Source of the DNA: Variovorax sp. OV700
GTDB taxonomy: Bacteria; Pseudomonadota; Gammaproteobacteria; Burkholderiales; Burkholderiaceae_C
Assembly: GCF_900099805.1 (NCBI RefSeq)
Contig: NZ_FNDR01000010.1
Location: 178,115-242,114, forward strand
Direction: 5' to 3'
Length of the DNA stretch: 64,000 nt
Position numbers and translations under genes: made by a program. Below the pieces are notes generated by a model. The model made no database searches. It had not been told where the DNA came from and was given only the letters and a program-made list of their open reading frames with translations. Below, in pieces: positions 42,722-51,630 of this stretch. Within the stretch, counting starts at the first letter, position 1. Each line of letters begins with the position of its first letter.

Positions 42722-43714
42722 CTAGAGCCGAGCAGGCTCTATCTCTTGGATAAACGGCTCAGATGCCGGAGGTTTGACCCGAGTGGCCAACCATTCACCC
42801 TCCTGAATGAGTTTCCAAGATACGTTGGTTATAGCCTCCGCCATCTTCACAGATGCCCTTGTCACGACCTGCAAGGGGTTTCTTGCCACAAAGACCCCTC
42901 TCCGAAAAATCGGCTTCACAATCCTGGCCGCCGACATTTGCCCTCGCTTGAGCTCTTCCGAAATGGCGGCGTGAGCCAACATGGAATACCCATGTCCATC
43001 CCGGACGAGTGATTTAATCAGTGTCAGGGAGTCGATCTCGAAGCGAACGTTGATTTTTCCTTCCAGGCGCTTGATCTTTTGATCCACGAGGCGTCTCAAC
43101 CCATGATGGGCTGTTGGAAGTATCAAAGGAAAGCGATTCAACTCGAGAATATCGATGGAATCAATCGCCAGTCCGTCGTCGTCAACATCACCAAAGGCAC
43201 CGGACTCTCCAACGAGAAACAGCTCCTCTACAGCTATTTGCTGCAAAGAGAGATGACAGCAATCCTGCGCGCTATAGAGCGCTCCTACATCGAGTTCGCC
43301 CCGAGTCAACCATTCACGGATGTGCCCCGACATTGCTTCCACGAGTGTCAGCTTGGCTCCCGGGGCAACTCTCTGGAACTCACTCACGAGACGTGATCCG
43401 ATGAGGGTGGCCAAAGAGCTCGGAAGCCCAACCGTCACCTCGCAGCGCTCAAAGGTGTCCTCGAGCCTGATCTCGTCCCGAACGCGCCGCATGTCTGACA
43501 GAATCTTCAAGGCATGTTCGCGGAACACTTGACCTGTCTCTGTCATGACCACGCCACGCGACGTTCGCATGAACAACTTTGTGCCAAGCTCCTCTTCCAG
43601 TCGCAGCAGCATCTGGCTTAGAGAGGGCTGAGCAATATCGAGCTTGTCCGCCGCACTGGTCACCGATCCCATCTCCGAGGTCACCAGAAAGTATTTTAAT
43701 TGTCGTTCGTCCAT
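42722..43714 (-). CDS. LysR family transcriptional regulator
   Basis: A 330-residue LysR protein: helix-turn-helix DERQLKYFLVTSEMGSVTSAADKLDIAQPSLSQMLLRLEEELG at residues 2-44 and an effector domain of usual size with a tail of about 25 residues. It follows the CoA-transferase gene on the same strand after about 120 bases, and converges with the aldehyde dehydrogenase. Its target is likely one of these neighbours. Confidence 0.9.
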   Translation of the reverse strand: MDERQLKYFLVTSEMGSVTSAADKLDIAQPSLSQMLLRLEEELGTKLFMRTSRGVVMTETGQVFREHALKILSDMRRVRDEIRLEDTFERCEVTVGLPSSLATLIGSRLVSEFQRVAPGAKLTLVEAMSGHIREWLTRGELDVGALYSAQDCCHLSLQQIAVEELFLVGESGAFGDVDDDGLAIDSIDILELNRFPLILPTAHHGLRRLVDQKIKRLEGKINVRFEIDSLTLIKSLVRDGHGYSMLAHAAISEELKRGQMSAARIVKPIFRRGVFVARNPLQVVTRASVKMAEAITNVSWKLIQEGEWLATRVKPPASEPFIQEIEPARL

Positions 43715-43836
43715 CGGAATCCCTGTGTTGGACTGGTACGCCCGGGGTGATCCATCTGAAAATTCTTGCGCAGTGGAACGCGGTCGTGTGGAGAAGGTGC
43801 CGAGGACGCAGTTGGTGGCGGAACTCGTGAGGCCAC

Positions 43837-45018
43837 TTAGATTGCTTCTGCGACACGCAGCGCTGCGATGTCATTGGCGCTTCGACCAAGCGACTTCAAT
43901 ATCGCCTCCGTGTGCTCTCCAATCGCCGGCACCGCGCCCATACAGTACTCAAAAGCACTTTGCCTGCCGGGGGGCAGCAAGGCAGGTATCGGACCTGCGG
44001 GTGAGCCAACGTCACGCCAACGATCGCGAGCTGCGAGTTGTGGGTGAGCCCACAAGCCGGCCATGTCGTTCATGCGTGCGTTGGCGATTTGTGCGGCATC
44101 GAGGCGCTCGAGGACCTCCGAAGTGTTCAATGTGCTAAAGACCTCCACGATCATCGACCGGAGCGTCTCGCGGTTGCTATTTCGCTTTGCATTCGCGTCG
44201 AAGCGAGCATCGCTCGCGAGCGCGGTTGACAAAAGCACCCGTTCGCAAAACACCCGCCACTCGCGCTCGTTCTGGAGGCCAAGCATCACCGTGCCGCCGT
44301 CTCCGACGGGAAACGGGCCGTATGGATAGATAGTGGCGTGAGAGGCCGCGCTTCGTGGGGGAGGCGTGGCTCCGTCGTACGCGTAATACATCGGAAACCC
44401 CATCCATTCGGCCAGGGATTCCAGCATTGATACGTCAATATGCGATCCCTTCCCTGTTTTGCCGCGCTGCAGGAGAGCGGCGAGGATGGCGGTGTAGGCA
44501 TACATGCCCGCAGCAATATCCGCAATCGAGTTCCCAGATTTGCAGGGTGCTTCCGGCGTCCCAGTGACAGAGAGAAACCCCGCTTCACTCTGAATCAACA
44601 AGTCATATGCCTTCTTGTCCCTGTAGGGGCCGTCCGCGCCATAGCCCGAAATGTCGCAGACGATAAGCGCCGGATGCTGCGCCTGCAGAGCTTTACCGCC
44701 CAGTCCCATTCGTGCTGCAGCCCCTGGCGCAAGGTTCTGAATCAGAACGTCGGCGCCGGCGATGAGCTCCAGAAGGATCGCGAGCGCTGTCGGTTGCTTC
44801 AGATCGAGTGTCAAGCTCTCCTTGGACCGATTCACCCAAACGAAATGTGAAGCTTCTCCATCAACGCGCTGGTCATAGGCACGTGCGAAATCGCCCACGC
44901 CAGGACGCTCGATCTTGATCACACGGGCGCCGAGGTCTGCCAATTGCCGCGTGCAATAGGGCGCAGCGATTGCATGTTCTAGCGAGATAACGGTTATTCC
45001 ATCCAGGGGGCGCGTCAT
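43837..45018 (-). CDS. CaiB/BaiF family (class III) CoA-transferase
   Basis: A 393-residue family III CoA-transferase. The start PLDGITVISLEHAIAAPYCTRQLADLGARVIKIERPG, the NRSKESLTLDL loop and KKAYDLLIQSEAGFLSVTG with the catalytic Asp are standard. Such enzymes move CoA from succinyl-CoA or acetyl-CoA to an acid. A CitE-like lyase is encoded divergently 213 bases away; this pairing occurs in citramalate, itaconate and related pathways, where the acid is activated and then cleaved. The substrate is not proven. Confidence 0.88.
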   Translation of the reverse strand: MTRPLDGITVISLEHAIAAPYCTRQLADLGARVIKIERPGVGDFARAYDQRVDGEASHFVWVNRSKESLTLDLKQPTALAILLELIAGADVLIQNLAPGAAARMGLGGKALQAQHPALIVCDISGYGADGPYRDKKAYDLLIQSEAGFLSVTGTPEAPCKSGNSIADIAAGMYAYTAILAALLQRGKTGKGSHIDVSMLESLAEWMGFPMYYAYDGATPPPRSAASHATIYPYGPFPVGDGGTVMLGLQNEREWRVFCERVLLSTALASDARFDANAKRNSNRETLRSMIVEVFSTLNTSEVLERLDAAQIANARMNDMAGLWAHPQLAARDRWRDVGSPAGPIPALLPPGRQSAFEYCMGAVPAIGEHTEAILKSLGRSANDIAALRVAEAI

Positions 45019-45231
45019 GCTGAAGAGCCTTTCGTCGATTCAAGCGGCGCGCAGCGTGCACGGCTTGGTGATCGCATTCTGCGAAGGGGGCGAACTCTCG
45101 GCCATCGGGATTTGGGCAAGCGGGACTTGCCAAGAATCGAGGTTCGGAGTAACCCCGTGCTCGCAGAATTCGAAGCCGGTCTTCGCGAAAGTGGAATTCC
45201 GCACCAATGCGCGTCATGAAATCATCCGGCG

Positions 45232-46083
45232 ATGACAACAAGACTATCGCCACCCACCGCACCGTCTGCTGCAGCGGCCCGTTCTTTCCTCTTCGTGCCC
45301 GGCGACCGTCCTGATCGTTTTGATAAAGCTTGGGCGAGCACGGCCGACGAGGTCATTCTCGATCTGGAGGATGCAGTCGGTCCCGATCGCAAGGTTCACG
45401 CGCGCGCTGCCGTCAGTGCTTGGCTCAACCCTTCGAGACCTGTCTTCGTGCGGATCAACGCTGTGGATACTCCCTGGTACCAGGACGACTTGGAACTTCT
45501 GACGAATCCCGGCGTAGTGGGGATGATGGTGCCAAAGGCTGAAGTTCTGGACTCGGGACTCGTCTCGGCTTGCGCGACTCATGGCAAGCGGCTTCTGCCG
45601 ATCGTCGAGACCGCTGTAGGTTTTCAGCGAGCGAGCGAGCTAGCAACGACCCGTTGTGTCGAACGCCTGGCGTTCGGTACCTTGGACTTTCAGGTCGACA
45701 TGGGTCTCACCGGGGATGACGACGCACTTCTATACTTTCGTTCACGGCTGGTCCTCGAATCGCGTCTCGCGGGCATACAGGCGCCCTTGGATGGCGTCAC
45801 GCCCGCAATCGGCAATGTCGCGGTCTTGAGCGCCGACACGGCGCGGTCAAGACGGATCGGCTTCGGAGGCAAGCTGTGTATCCACCCCTCGCAGCTGGAT
45901 GAAGTGAACCGGTGTTTCGCGCCCAGTGCCGCTGACATCAAATGGGCTGAAGAGGTGGTTCAGGCCATCGCAAAGTCACATGGCGCAGCGATCGCGGTCG
46001 ACGGAAAGATGGTGGACCGCCCTGTCATTCTGAAGGCCGAGCGAATCCTGGGCAGTGCTCGGCGCTTGCCGCGTGTTAGCTAG
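45232..46083 (+). CDS. CoA ester lyase (CitE-like, HpcH/HpaI family)
   Basis: A 283-residue CitE-like lyase. ARSFLFVPGDRPDRFDKA, VILDLEDAVGPDRKVHAR with metal-binding Glu/Asp, VFVRINAVDTPWY, GMMVPKAEV and the C-terminal GFGGKLCIHPSQLDEVNRCFAPS identify citramalyl-, malyl- or citryl-CoA lyases. It probably cleaves a CoA ester made by the divergently encoded transferase. Its last 108 bases overlap the 3' end of a LysR gene on the other strand. Confidence 0.88.
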   Translation: MTTRLSPPTAPSAAAARSFLFVPGDRPDRFDKAWASTADEVILDLEDAVGPDRKVHARAAVSAWLNPSRPVFVRINAVDTPWYQDDLELLTNPGVVGMMVPKAEVLDSGLVSACATHGKRLLPIVETAVGFQRASELATTRCVERLAFGTLDFQVDMGLTGDDDALLYFRSRLVLESRLAGIQAPLDGVTPAIGNVAVLSADTARSRRIGFGGKLCIHPSQLDEVNRCFAPSAADIKWAEEVVQAIAKSHGAAIAVDGKMVDRPVILKAERILGSARRLPRVS

Positions 46084-46980
46084 GTCGGCCGAAACTTGCG
46101 CATCGGTAAGCACCTCCAACAGCTTCGTGAGGGAAATCGAGCGTGGACGGTCCTTTTTTATGCAGGTCAGCATTTGCCGGACCGCCCATTCATCAGTGAG
46201 TGGTCGCACAGTCAAACCCATGCTTTGGCTCATGACGCTCGCTGCCTGATACGGAAGCAGGCCTACACCTAATCCTGACTGAACTACGCGGCAGACAACC
46301 TCGAAGCCCCGCACCTGCACGCGCAGTCGCAACCCTTTCTCAAAGTGGACCGCCTGCTCGGCGAGCAAGCGCATCATCGATGACCCGCTTTCGAGCGCAA
46401 TCAGGTCGTAGTCGAGCACGTCGACGAAATCTACTGTTTCGTTTGAGGCAAGCGGGTGATCCTGCGGAACGATCACGGCTAGGCGATCGGTGCGATAGGG
46501 GAAGACTTCGAGACCGTCAGTTGCCACCCCTTCCACGATGATGCCCACATCTGCTTCACCAGCCAGGAGCGCGGCAACGATTTGAGCGCTCCAACGTTCC
46601 TCCAGGATCAACAGCACATCCGGATTGAGCTTCGTGAATCGCGCAAGATCGCCGGGCACAAACTCCGTCATGGTCGAAGTGTTCGCCAATACTCGGAGCT
46701 GCCCGCGACGCCCGGCTCCATGGTCGTCCATATCCGCTTGCATCTGGTTCAGTTGGAGAAGCATCGCCTTCGCGTGAACCAATAGAGTCGCGCCTGCGGG
46801 AGTCAGCTCGACACCCTTCGGTGAGCGTTCGAGCAATGAGCACTTGAGACGATGCTCCAGCAGGGAGATCCGGCGACTGGCCGCGGCCAACCCCATGTGC
46901 GACGACTCCGCCGCTCGCGTCAAGCTGCGCAGTTCAGCCGCTTTGACGAAGAGGGCGAGCGAATCTATGTCGGGAAGCAT
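45976..46980 (-). CDS. LysR family transcriptional regulator, 3' end overlapping the lyase gene
   Basis: A 334-residue LysR protein with N-terminal DIDSLALFVKAAELRSLTRAAESSHMGLAAASRRISLLE and a normal effector domain. The last 35 residues or so (after DAQVSADLA) extend beyond the usual family end and are encoded antisense to the 3' end of the CitE-like gene. Convergent transcription through 108 shared bases is therefore required. Likely regulator of the lyase/transferase pair or of the Bug-RraA-enolase operon behind it. Confidence 0.88.
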   Translation of the reverse strand: MLPDIDSLALFVKAAELRSLTRAAESSHMGLAAASRRISLLEHRLKCSLLERSPKGVELTPAGATLLVHAKAMLLQLNQMQADMDDHGAGRRGQLRVLANTSTMTEFVPGDLARFTKLNPDVLLILEERWSAQIVAALLAGEADVGIIVEGVATDGLEVFPYRTDRLAVIVPQDHPLASNETVDFVDVLDYDLIALESGSSMMRLLAEQAVHFEKGLRLRVQVRGFEVVCRVVQSGLGVGLLPYQAASVMSQSMGLTVRPLTDEWAVRQMLTCIKKDRPRSISLTKLLEVLTDAQVSADLANTRQAPSTAQDSLGLQNDRAVHHLSVDRDRCAM

Positions 46981-47042
46981 AACTTTCGGGTTGAACTAAG
47001 GTTACGTGTTTGTAAATGAGAGCTCCGAGCTACTAATCCCGG

Positions 47043-48017
47043 CTATTCAACATGTAGCTTGATCTGCTTGGCCACCGCGCCATAGGTAGCGAGTTCAGAT
47101 TGGATCTGGGAATTCATCTCCTCCGACGAGCCGCCAACCGGTTCGGCGCCCATGTCGAGCAGCTGTTTACGCACACTGGGAGATCTCACCGTTTTTTGAA
47201 TCTCTTCGGTGATCTTCTGAATGATTGCGGGCGGAGTACCAGAGGGTGCTAAGAGCCCAAACCAAGTCCCAGCGTTGAACCCCGGAATGACTGTTTCGGC
47301 CAGCGTTGGAACGTTTTTCAAAGCGGTGGATCGTTCTGAAGTGGTCACCGCCAGCGCGCGGGTCTTCCCGGCTTTTATTTGAGGCAGCCCCGAGGTTACG
47401 GTATCGAACATCACCTGAATCTGACCCCCGACGAGATCAGCCACTGCCGGCGCACTTCCCTTGTAGGGAACGTGAACCAGATCAACATCTGTCTTGAGTT
47501 TGAACATCTCACCCAGCATGTGATGTGCCGTGCCGGCACCGGCTGTTCCATAGTTCAACTTGCCCGGTTGCGACTTCGCCAACGCAACAAACTCTTGAAT
47601 TGTCTGGGCAGGGACGTTGGCATTCACGACGATCACATTCGGAACCATCGCAATCACGCTGATTGGGGCGAAGTCTTTGCCGAAGTGATACGGTAGTTTT
47701 GTATATACGTTCTGTGCGATCGTGTGATGTGCAGCACCCATCAGCAGGGTATAACCGTCCGCAGGCGACTTGGCGACCATGTCAGCACCGATCGTCGCGC
47801 CTCCCCCGGCCTTGTTCTCAATCAAGACAGGTTGTCCCCACGCAGTCGACATCTGCTGTCCAACGATGCGCGCGAGGATGTCTGTGGTCCCCCCAGGTGG
47901 GAACGGAACGATGATCTTGATCGGCCGGCTTGGGTATGGCTGGGCTGACTGCGCCAAGGCTGTGAGGGGTGCCTCAACAATGCACACCAAGACAATCGCT
48001 TGCAACAATCTCTTCAT
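47043..48017 (-). CDS. Tripartite tricarboxylate transporter substrate-binding protein (Bug family)
   Basis: A 324-residue Bug/TctC receptor. A signal peptide ends near residue 22 (PLTALAQ), followed by YPSRPIKIIVPFPPGGTTDILARIVGQQM, the invariant family start; GADMVAKSPADGYTLLMGA, NYGTAGAGTAHHMLGEMFK and VPYKGSAPAVADLVGGQIQVMFD follow. These bind carboxylates in the periplasm. No TctA/TctB membrane genes are near, which is common for Bug receptors in Burkholderiales. GGAG precedes the ATG at 48017. It is third in an enolase-RraA-Bug operon. Confidence 0.92.
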   Translation of the reverse strand: MKRLLQAIVLVCIVEAPLTALAQSAQPYPSRPIKIIVPFPPGGTTDILARIVGQQMSTAWGQPVLIENKAGGGATIGADMVAKSPADGYTLLMGAAHHTIAQNVYTKLPYHFGKDFAPISVIAMVPNVIVVNANVPAQTIQEFVALAKSQPGKLNYGTAGAGTAHHMLGEMFKLKTDVDLVHVPYKGSAPAVADLVGGQIQVMFDTVTSGLPQIKAGKTRALAVTTSERSTALKNVPTLAETVIPGFNAGTWFGLLAPSGTPPAIIQKITEEIQKTVRSPSVRKQLLDMGAEPVGGSSEEMNSQIQSELATYGAVAKQIKLHVE

Positions 48018-48055
48018 TCTGGTCTCCTTCAATTTTCTCTTGCGGATAGATCCAC

Positions 48056-48739
48056 TCAGCTGCCGGAAATGAAGTGGCAGCCCCCCGCATGCAGGGCTGC
48101 GTCGACCCAATGGCGGTCGACATCACCGCTTTGCACGGCCTGCAGCGTCGCAGATTCCTTGCGGCTCAGAGCCTCGGCTGCCTGCAGCACGGCGGGAACG
48201 TCATCCCTGGGTATGGTTACCACCCCATCGGCATCTGCGACGACGATGTCCCCGGCTCGAACCTGCATACCGCCGACAGATATGCATACGTTGATCTCAC
48301 CAGGGCCAGCGCGGCTGGGCCCGCGAAGACACACTGCAGTTGAGTAGACGGGCAATGATTGCTCCCTCAGGAACTGCAGATCCCGGACTGCACCATCGAT
48401 CACAAATCCCGCGATACGCCTCTTTGAGGCCAGCGTGACCATGATCTCCCCAACGAGGGCTTGTTCAGCGAAGCCCCCGCCATCGACCACGATGACATCG
48501 CCTGGGCGTGCCAGGTCGATTGCCTTCTGAACCATCAGGTGGTCCCCCGGTCTTGTTCGGACCGTGAGCGCGCATCCGACGAGACGCGTCCCATCATGCC
48601 GCCCAACTAAATGTGATCCCGCTGCCTGCGGCTTCCCCATGCAATCTGCCAGCTGGGCGGCCTCGTAACGACCTAGTTGATCAACTAATTGAGCATCCAA
48701 TACGGTCGGCATTGGATGGATCGCGAAGCGGGCGCTCAT
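48056..48739 (-). CDS. RraA family protein (HMG/CHA aldolase-like)
   Basis: A 227-residue RraA-fold protein and second of its kind in the window. GDVIVVDGGGFAEQALVGEIM and FVIDGAVRDLQFLREQSLPVYS have the Mg-binding and catalytic Arg-Asp pair. In a carboxylate operon it is likely a 4-carboxy-4-hydroxy-2-oxoadipate-type aldolase or oxaloacetate decarboxylase. Its ATG shares a base with the stop of the enolase-superfamily gene (TGATG), so the two are coupled. Confidence 0.86.
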   Translation of the reverse strand: MSARFAIHPMPTVLDAQLVDQLGRYEAAQLADCMGKPQAAGSHLVGRHDGTRLVGCALTVRTRPGDHLMVQKAIDLARPGDVIVVDGGGFAEQALVGEIMVTLASKRRIAGFVIDGAVRDLQFLREQSLPVYSTAVCLRGPSRAGPGEINVCISVGGMQVRAGDIVVADADGVVTIPRDDVPAVLQAAEALSRKESATLQAVQSGDVDRHWVDAALHAGGCHFISGS

Positions 48740-49872
48740 CACATCACCCGCTCACCGAATTTCCGAATTGCGCTCTCCGACAAGGTGAGGCCCAGTCCAG
48801 GCTGCTCTTTGAGCTTGAGGCGGCCATTGACAATCTTCGGCGCATCTTCGAACAGTTCAGCCTGCAGGGGGTCGCGTTCGGGATCGGTGAAAGCTTCCAC
48901 AATGTAGCCAGCGGGACTGGCCGCGACGATATGCGCGTGAATGAAGCAATCATGGTGAGGCGCGACCTGCACGTGATTAAGCTCGCATAGGCCTGCCAGC
49001 TTTCTGCCTTCGGTGAATCCACCCATCATCGTGCAGTCGAACTGCAGAATTTGGATTGCGTGCTCTTCAAGCATGGCACGACACCCATAGCTGGTGACTT
49101 CGCTTTCTCCGCCGGACAACGGAATGCGAGTCTTCTGGGCCAGCAACTTAAGGCCCCTCCGGTCGTCCTCCCATCGAATCGGCTCTTCAAGCCATCGAGG
49201 ATTCAAGGGCTCCAGCAGCCTGGCGCCTTCGATGGCCGTTGCCAAGTCCCACGCACGATTGGGGTCGACCATGAAAAGCGCTTCGGCACCGATTGCTTGT
49301 CGCATCACAGCCATGCGTTCGATGTCTTGGCCCAGCGGCAGGCCACCTGCTTTCACCTTGAAGCCTGTGTGGCCCTGCTCCTTGAGCATCAAGACTTCGT
49401 CGCGCAGCTCTTGGTTATCCTTGCCATCGCGGTAGTAGCCACAGGTCACATATGCGGGAACTTCATCGCGGTATCCGCCAAAGATCCGGAACAAGGGCAT
49501 CTTCGCGGCTTTGCCAACGATGTCCCAACAAGCGATATCCACGGCCGCGCTGATGCGAATCAGCGCCTCGCGGGACCATCCCTTCTCGTTAGCGGTCTTG
49601 CTTGTCGTTAGTCGGAAAAGCTTTTGATACAGCCGCTCCGGCGCCAGCGCGTCTTCGCCGAGGATCTGGTCGGTCAGCCCCGCTTTAAAGGCCTTGATCG
49701 CTTGATCGATGGGCGTATAGCTGGTGGCGAGGCCGAATCCATCGATTCCCTCATCTGTATAGAGCCGTACCAAAATTTCGTTGGCGGTTGGCACGATGAA
49801 ATGGCTGGTCCAATGAGGGCGCCCCTGTGGAGGTGCTCGGAGCGCAAACACTTCGATTCGATTGATCTTCAT
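48739..49872 (-). CDS. Mandelate racemase/muconate lactonizing enzyme family protein (enolase superfamily)
   Basis: A 377-residue enolase-superfamily enzyme of the mandelate racemase subgroup. The catalytic KVKAG (KxK) follows GHTGF, metal ligands lie in MVDPNRAWD, WLEEPI and GGESEV, and the His base in VAPHHDCFIHAHI. This set fits sugar-acid dehydratases or racemases. It leads an operon with RraA and the Bug receptor, suggesting dehydration of an imported sugar or dicarboxylic acid to a 2-keto acid, which an RraA aldolase then cleaves. It is divergent from a LysR gene. Confidence 0.9.
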   Translation of the reverse strand: MKINRIEVFALRAPPQGRPHWTSHFIVPTANEILVRLYTDEGIDGFGLATSYTPIDQAIKAFKAGLTDQILGEDALAPERLYQKLFRLTTSKTANEKGWSREALIRISAAVDIACWDIVGKAAKMPLFRIFGGYRDEVPAYVTCGYYRDGKDNQELRDEVLMLKEQGHTGFKVKAGGLPLGQDIERMAVMRQAIGAEALFMVDPNRAWDLATAIEGARLLEPLNPRWLEEPIRWEDDRRGLKLLAQKTRIPLSGGESEVTSYGCRAMLEEHAIQILQFDCTMMGGFTEGRKLAGLCELNHVQVAPHHDCFIHAHIVAASPAGYIVEAFTDPERDPLQAELFEDAPKIVNGRLKLKEQPGLGLTLSESAIRKFGERVM

Positions 49873-49929
49873 GGTTCCACTCTAGGGCTCACCCCCACGA
49901 GCCCAAAGCGACATCTACCGAAACGAGCA

Positions 49930-49944
49930 TTCGGCATAGCCGAA
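49930..49944. promoter_or_regulatory. LysR-type operator palindrome TTCGGC-ATA-GCCGAA
   Basis: A perfect 15-base palindrome fitting the T-N11-A LysR box lies between the enolase gene start (49872) and the LysR start (49967), 22 bases before the latter. The position suits autorepression plus activation of the divergent operon. Confidence 0.6.
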
Positions 49945-49966
49945 CGCTGGCTGGCAAAATGCCTGC

Positions 49967-50857
49967 ATGCACTACGACCTGGTTGATCTGCGCGTATTCC
50001 TGGCCGTCTTGGACGAGGGAAATTTGTCCCGGGGAGCGGTTCGCTGCAATTTGGCGCCTTCCTCAGTCAGTGCCCGGATTCGGTCTCTTGAGGAGGCGGT
50101 GGGCACGCGATTGTTGCAGCGCAATGCAAGAGGTGTCAGTTCCACACCGGCCGGCGTAGTCCTTGCAGAACACGCGCGCCGTCTGCTTGCACAGTTGGAG
50201 CAAATGCATGCCGACCTGTCGCCATTTGCGCAGGGCGTCACGGGGCATGTGATCCTTTTCGCGAACACCAACGCCATCAACTCCTTCTTACCAGATGATC
50301 TGGCCCATTTCTTCAACGAGCATCCTTCGGTGCGGGTGAGCTTGGAAGAGCGGAACAGTGGGACTATCGTGGCGGCCTTGCTTGAGGGAAGAGCCGACGT
50401 GGGGGTGCTAGCCGTAGAGGAAAGGCACCCCCTTCTTGACTACCTTCCCTATCGAATTGACGAACTCGTCCTGGCAGTTCCGCGCGGTCACGCGCTGAGT
50501 AGGAAACGCGCGGTTCGCTTTTCCGAATGCCTCGAATTTCCCTTCATCAGCCTCTTGCAAGGCGCTGCACTGCATACATTTCTCGTTCGGCACGCCGGAG
50601 ACATTGGTGGAAGATTGGATCTGCGCGTTCAGCTGGCAAGCTACGAGGCCCTTTGCAAACTTGTTGGTAGCGGCGCCGGAATAGGCCTCGTGCCGCGCTC
50701 TGCAGTATCCGACGACGCCAGAGACCGGGTGAAGTTGATCACTTTGGCCGAGCCATGGGCGCATCGTGAACTGAACGTGGGCCTGCGAAAGGTGCGCGAG
50801 CCAAATTTTTACCGCGACGAGCTAGTAGCGTGCCTGTCGACGCAGCGAAAACATTGA
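49967..50857 (+). CDS. LysR family transcriptional regulator
   Basis: A 296-residue LysR regulator: YDLVDLRVFLAVLDEGNLSRGAVRCNLAPSSVSARIRSLEEAVG at residues 3-46, then an effector domain resembling that of the LysR at 45976 (FLPDDLAHFFNEHPSVRVSLEERNSGTIVAALLEGRADVGVLAVE). The two are likely paralogues. It is divergent from the enolase-RraA-Bug operon with a palindrome between, so it most likely controls it. Confidence 0.9.
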   Translation: MHYDLVDLRVFLAVLDEGNLSRGAVRCNLAPSSVSARIRSLEEAVGTRLLQRNARGVSSTPAGVVLAEHARRLLAQLEQMHADLSPFAQGVTGHVILFANTNAINSFLPDDLAHFFNEHPSVRVSLEERNSGTIVAALLEGRADVGVLAVEERHPLLDYLPYRIDELVLAVPRGHALSRKRAVRFSECLEFPFISLLQGAALHTFLVRHAGDIGGRLDLRVQLASYEALCKLVGSGAGIGLVPRSAVSDDARDRVKLITLAEPWAHRELNVGLRKVREPNFYRDELVACLSTQRKH

Positions 50858-51300
50858 GTTGGTCTGACAACCGAGCTGGCAGCGATAAGCGGGGCCCTGC
50901 CGGTCTGACATAGGCGCGAGACCATGCCGTTTTGTGTGGCGGGCGCACACCAAGTCCTATGGTGCACGGTCTTGTGGTCGGTGCACAACTTCATCCGCAT
51001 TTGTCGATTGCCTTAAGGGCGCAAGTGTGGAGGATGGGTTGGCTTTCAGGCACATCGACACGCCAAAAGTTGCTCGAAAACGGGGGAGGGTTTCTACCGA
51101 GTTCGACAATCCGAAAGTCTCTGTTGTCCAGAAACTGATATTCGGATTCGCGCCCTGTGCCTAGTATCCCGACCTCGAGCGACGCATCAAGTAAGTAGGC
51201 ATGAATCGGAGGGCTGATGCCTTGTGATTCGCTGAATACAGGGCATCCTCTCAGTTCTATTTTTTGCGTGCCCCTATATCGGCAAGCACTGGAGTAATCG
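50858..51300. other. Intergenic region upstream of EthD
   Basis: About 440 bases with no gene I can support. It holds the second copy of the promoter-like module (51102-51167). Short open frames are present on both strands but overlap the module and lack binding sites. Confidence 0.5.
51102..51167 (+). promoter_or_regulatory. Promoter/operator-like module upstream of EthD (copy 2)
   Basis: The second copy of the module at 40951-41016, ungapped, with the common core AGAAACTGATATTCGG at 51129-51144 and a TAGTAT -10-like end at 51162-51167. In this copy TCCGAA (51110-51115) and TTCGGA (51141-51146) form an inverted repeat. It lies 133 bases before the EthD ATG. Confidence 0.6.
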
Positions 51301-51630
51301 ATGAAGCCCAACTGCGTCAAACGCCTCGGACTCGTAGTCAAGAAGGCGAGCATGTCACATGAAGAATTTGTCCAGCATTGGTTTCACGTTCATGCCGAGC
51401 TATGCAAGAAGCTACCCAACATGCGTCGGTATTCGGTGAATCTCGTTGATCGTGAGCGCTTTCCGGAGTTCGGCTATGACGGATTTTCGGAACTGTGGTT
51501 CGACTCCGAAGCGGCGCTCGTGGCCTCGTTGGCCAGTCCAGAAGGAAAGACGCTGCTCGCCGACCTGCCGAATTTCACAGAACGCATCTATCCCATTCTC
51601 AGCCACGAGTACCACCAAATCTGGAGTTGA
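51301..51630 (+). CDS. EthD domain-containing protein
   Basis: A 109-residue ferredoxin-like dimeric alpha/beta-barrel protein of the EthD family. VKRLGLVVKKASMSHEEFVQHWFHVHAELCKKLPNMRRYSVN shows the conserved H-x-H-A-x-L pattern, and GFSELWFDSEAAL and the C-terminal E(Y/H) region match. Family members are small enzymes or accessory proteins in ether, polyketide and aromatic degradation, or muconolactone-isomerase-like. It may open an operon with the two dehydrogenases downstream. Confidence 0.82.
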   Translation: MKPNCVKRLGLVVKKASMSHEEFVQHWFHVHAELCKKLPNMRRYSVNLVDRERFPEFGYDGFSELWFDSEAALVASLASPEGKTLLADLPNFTERIYPILSHEYHQIWS

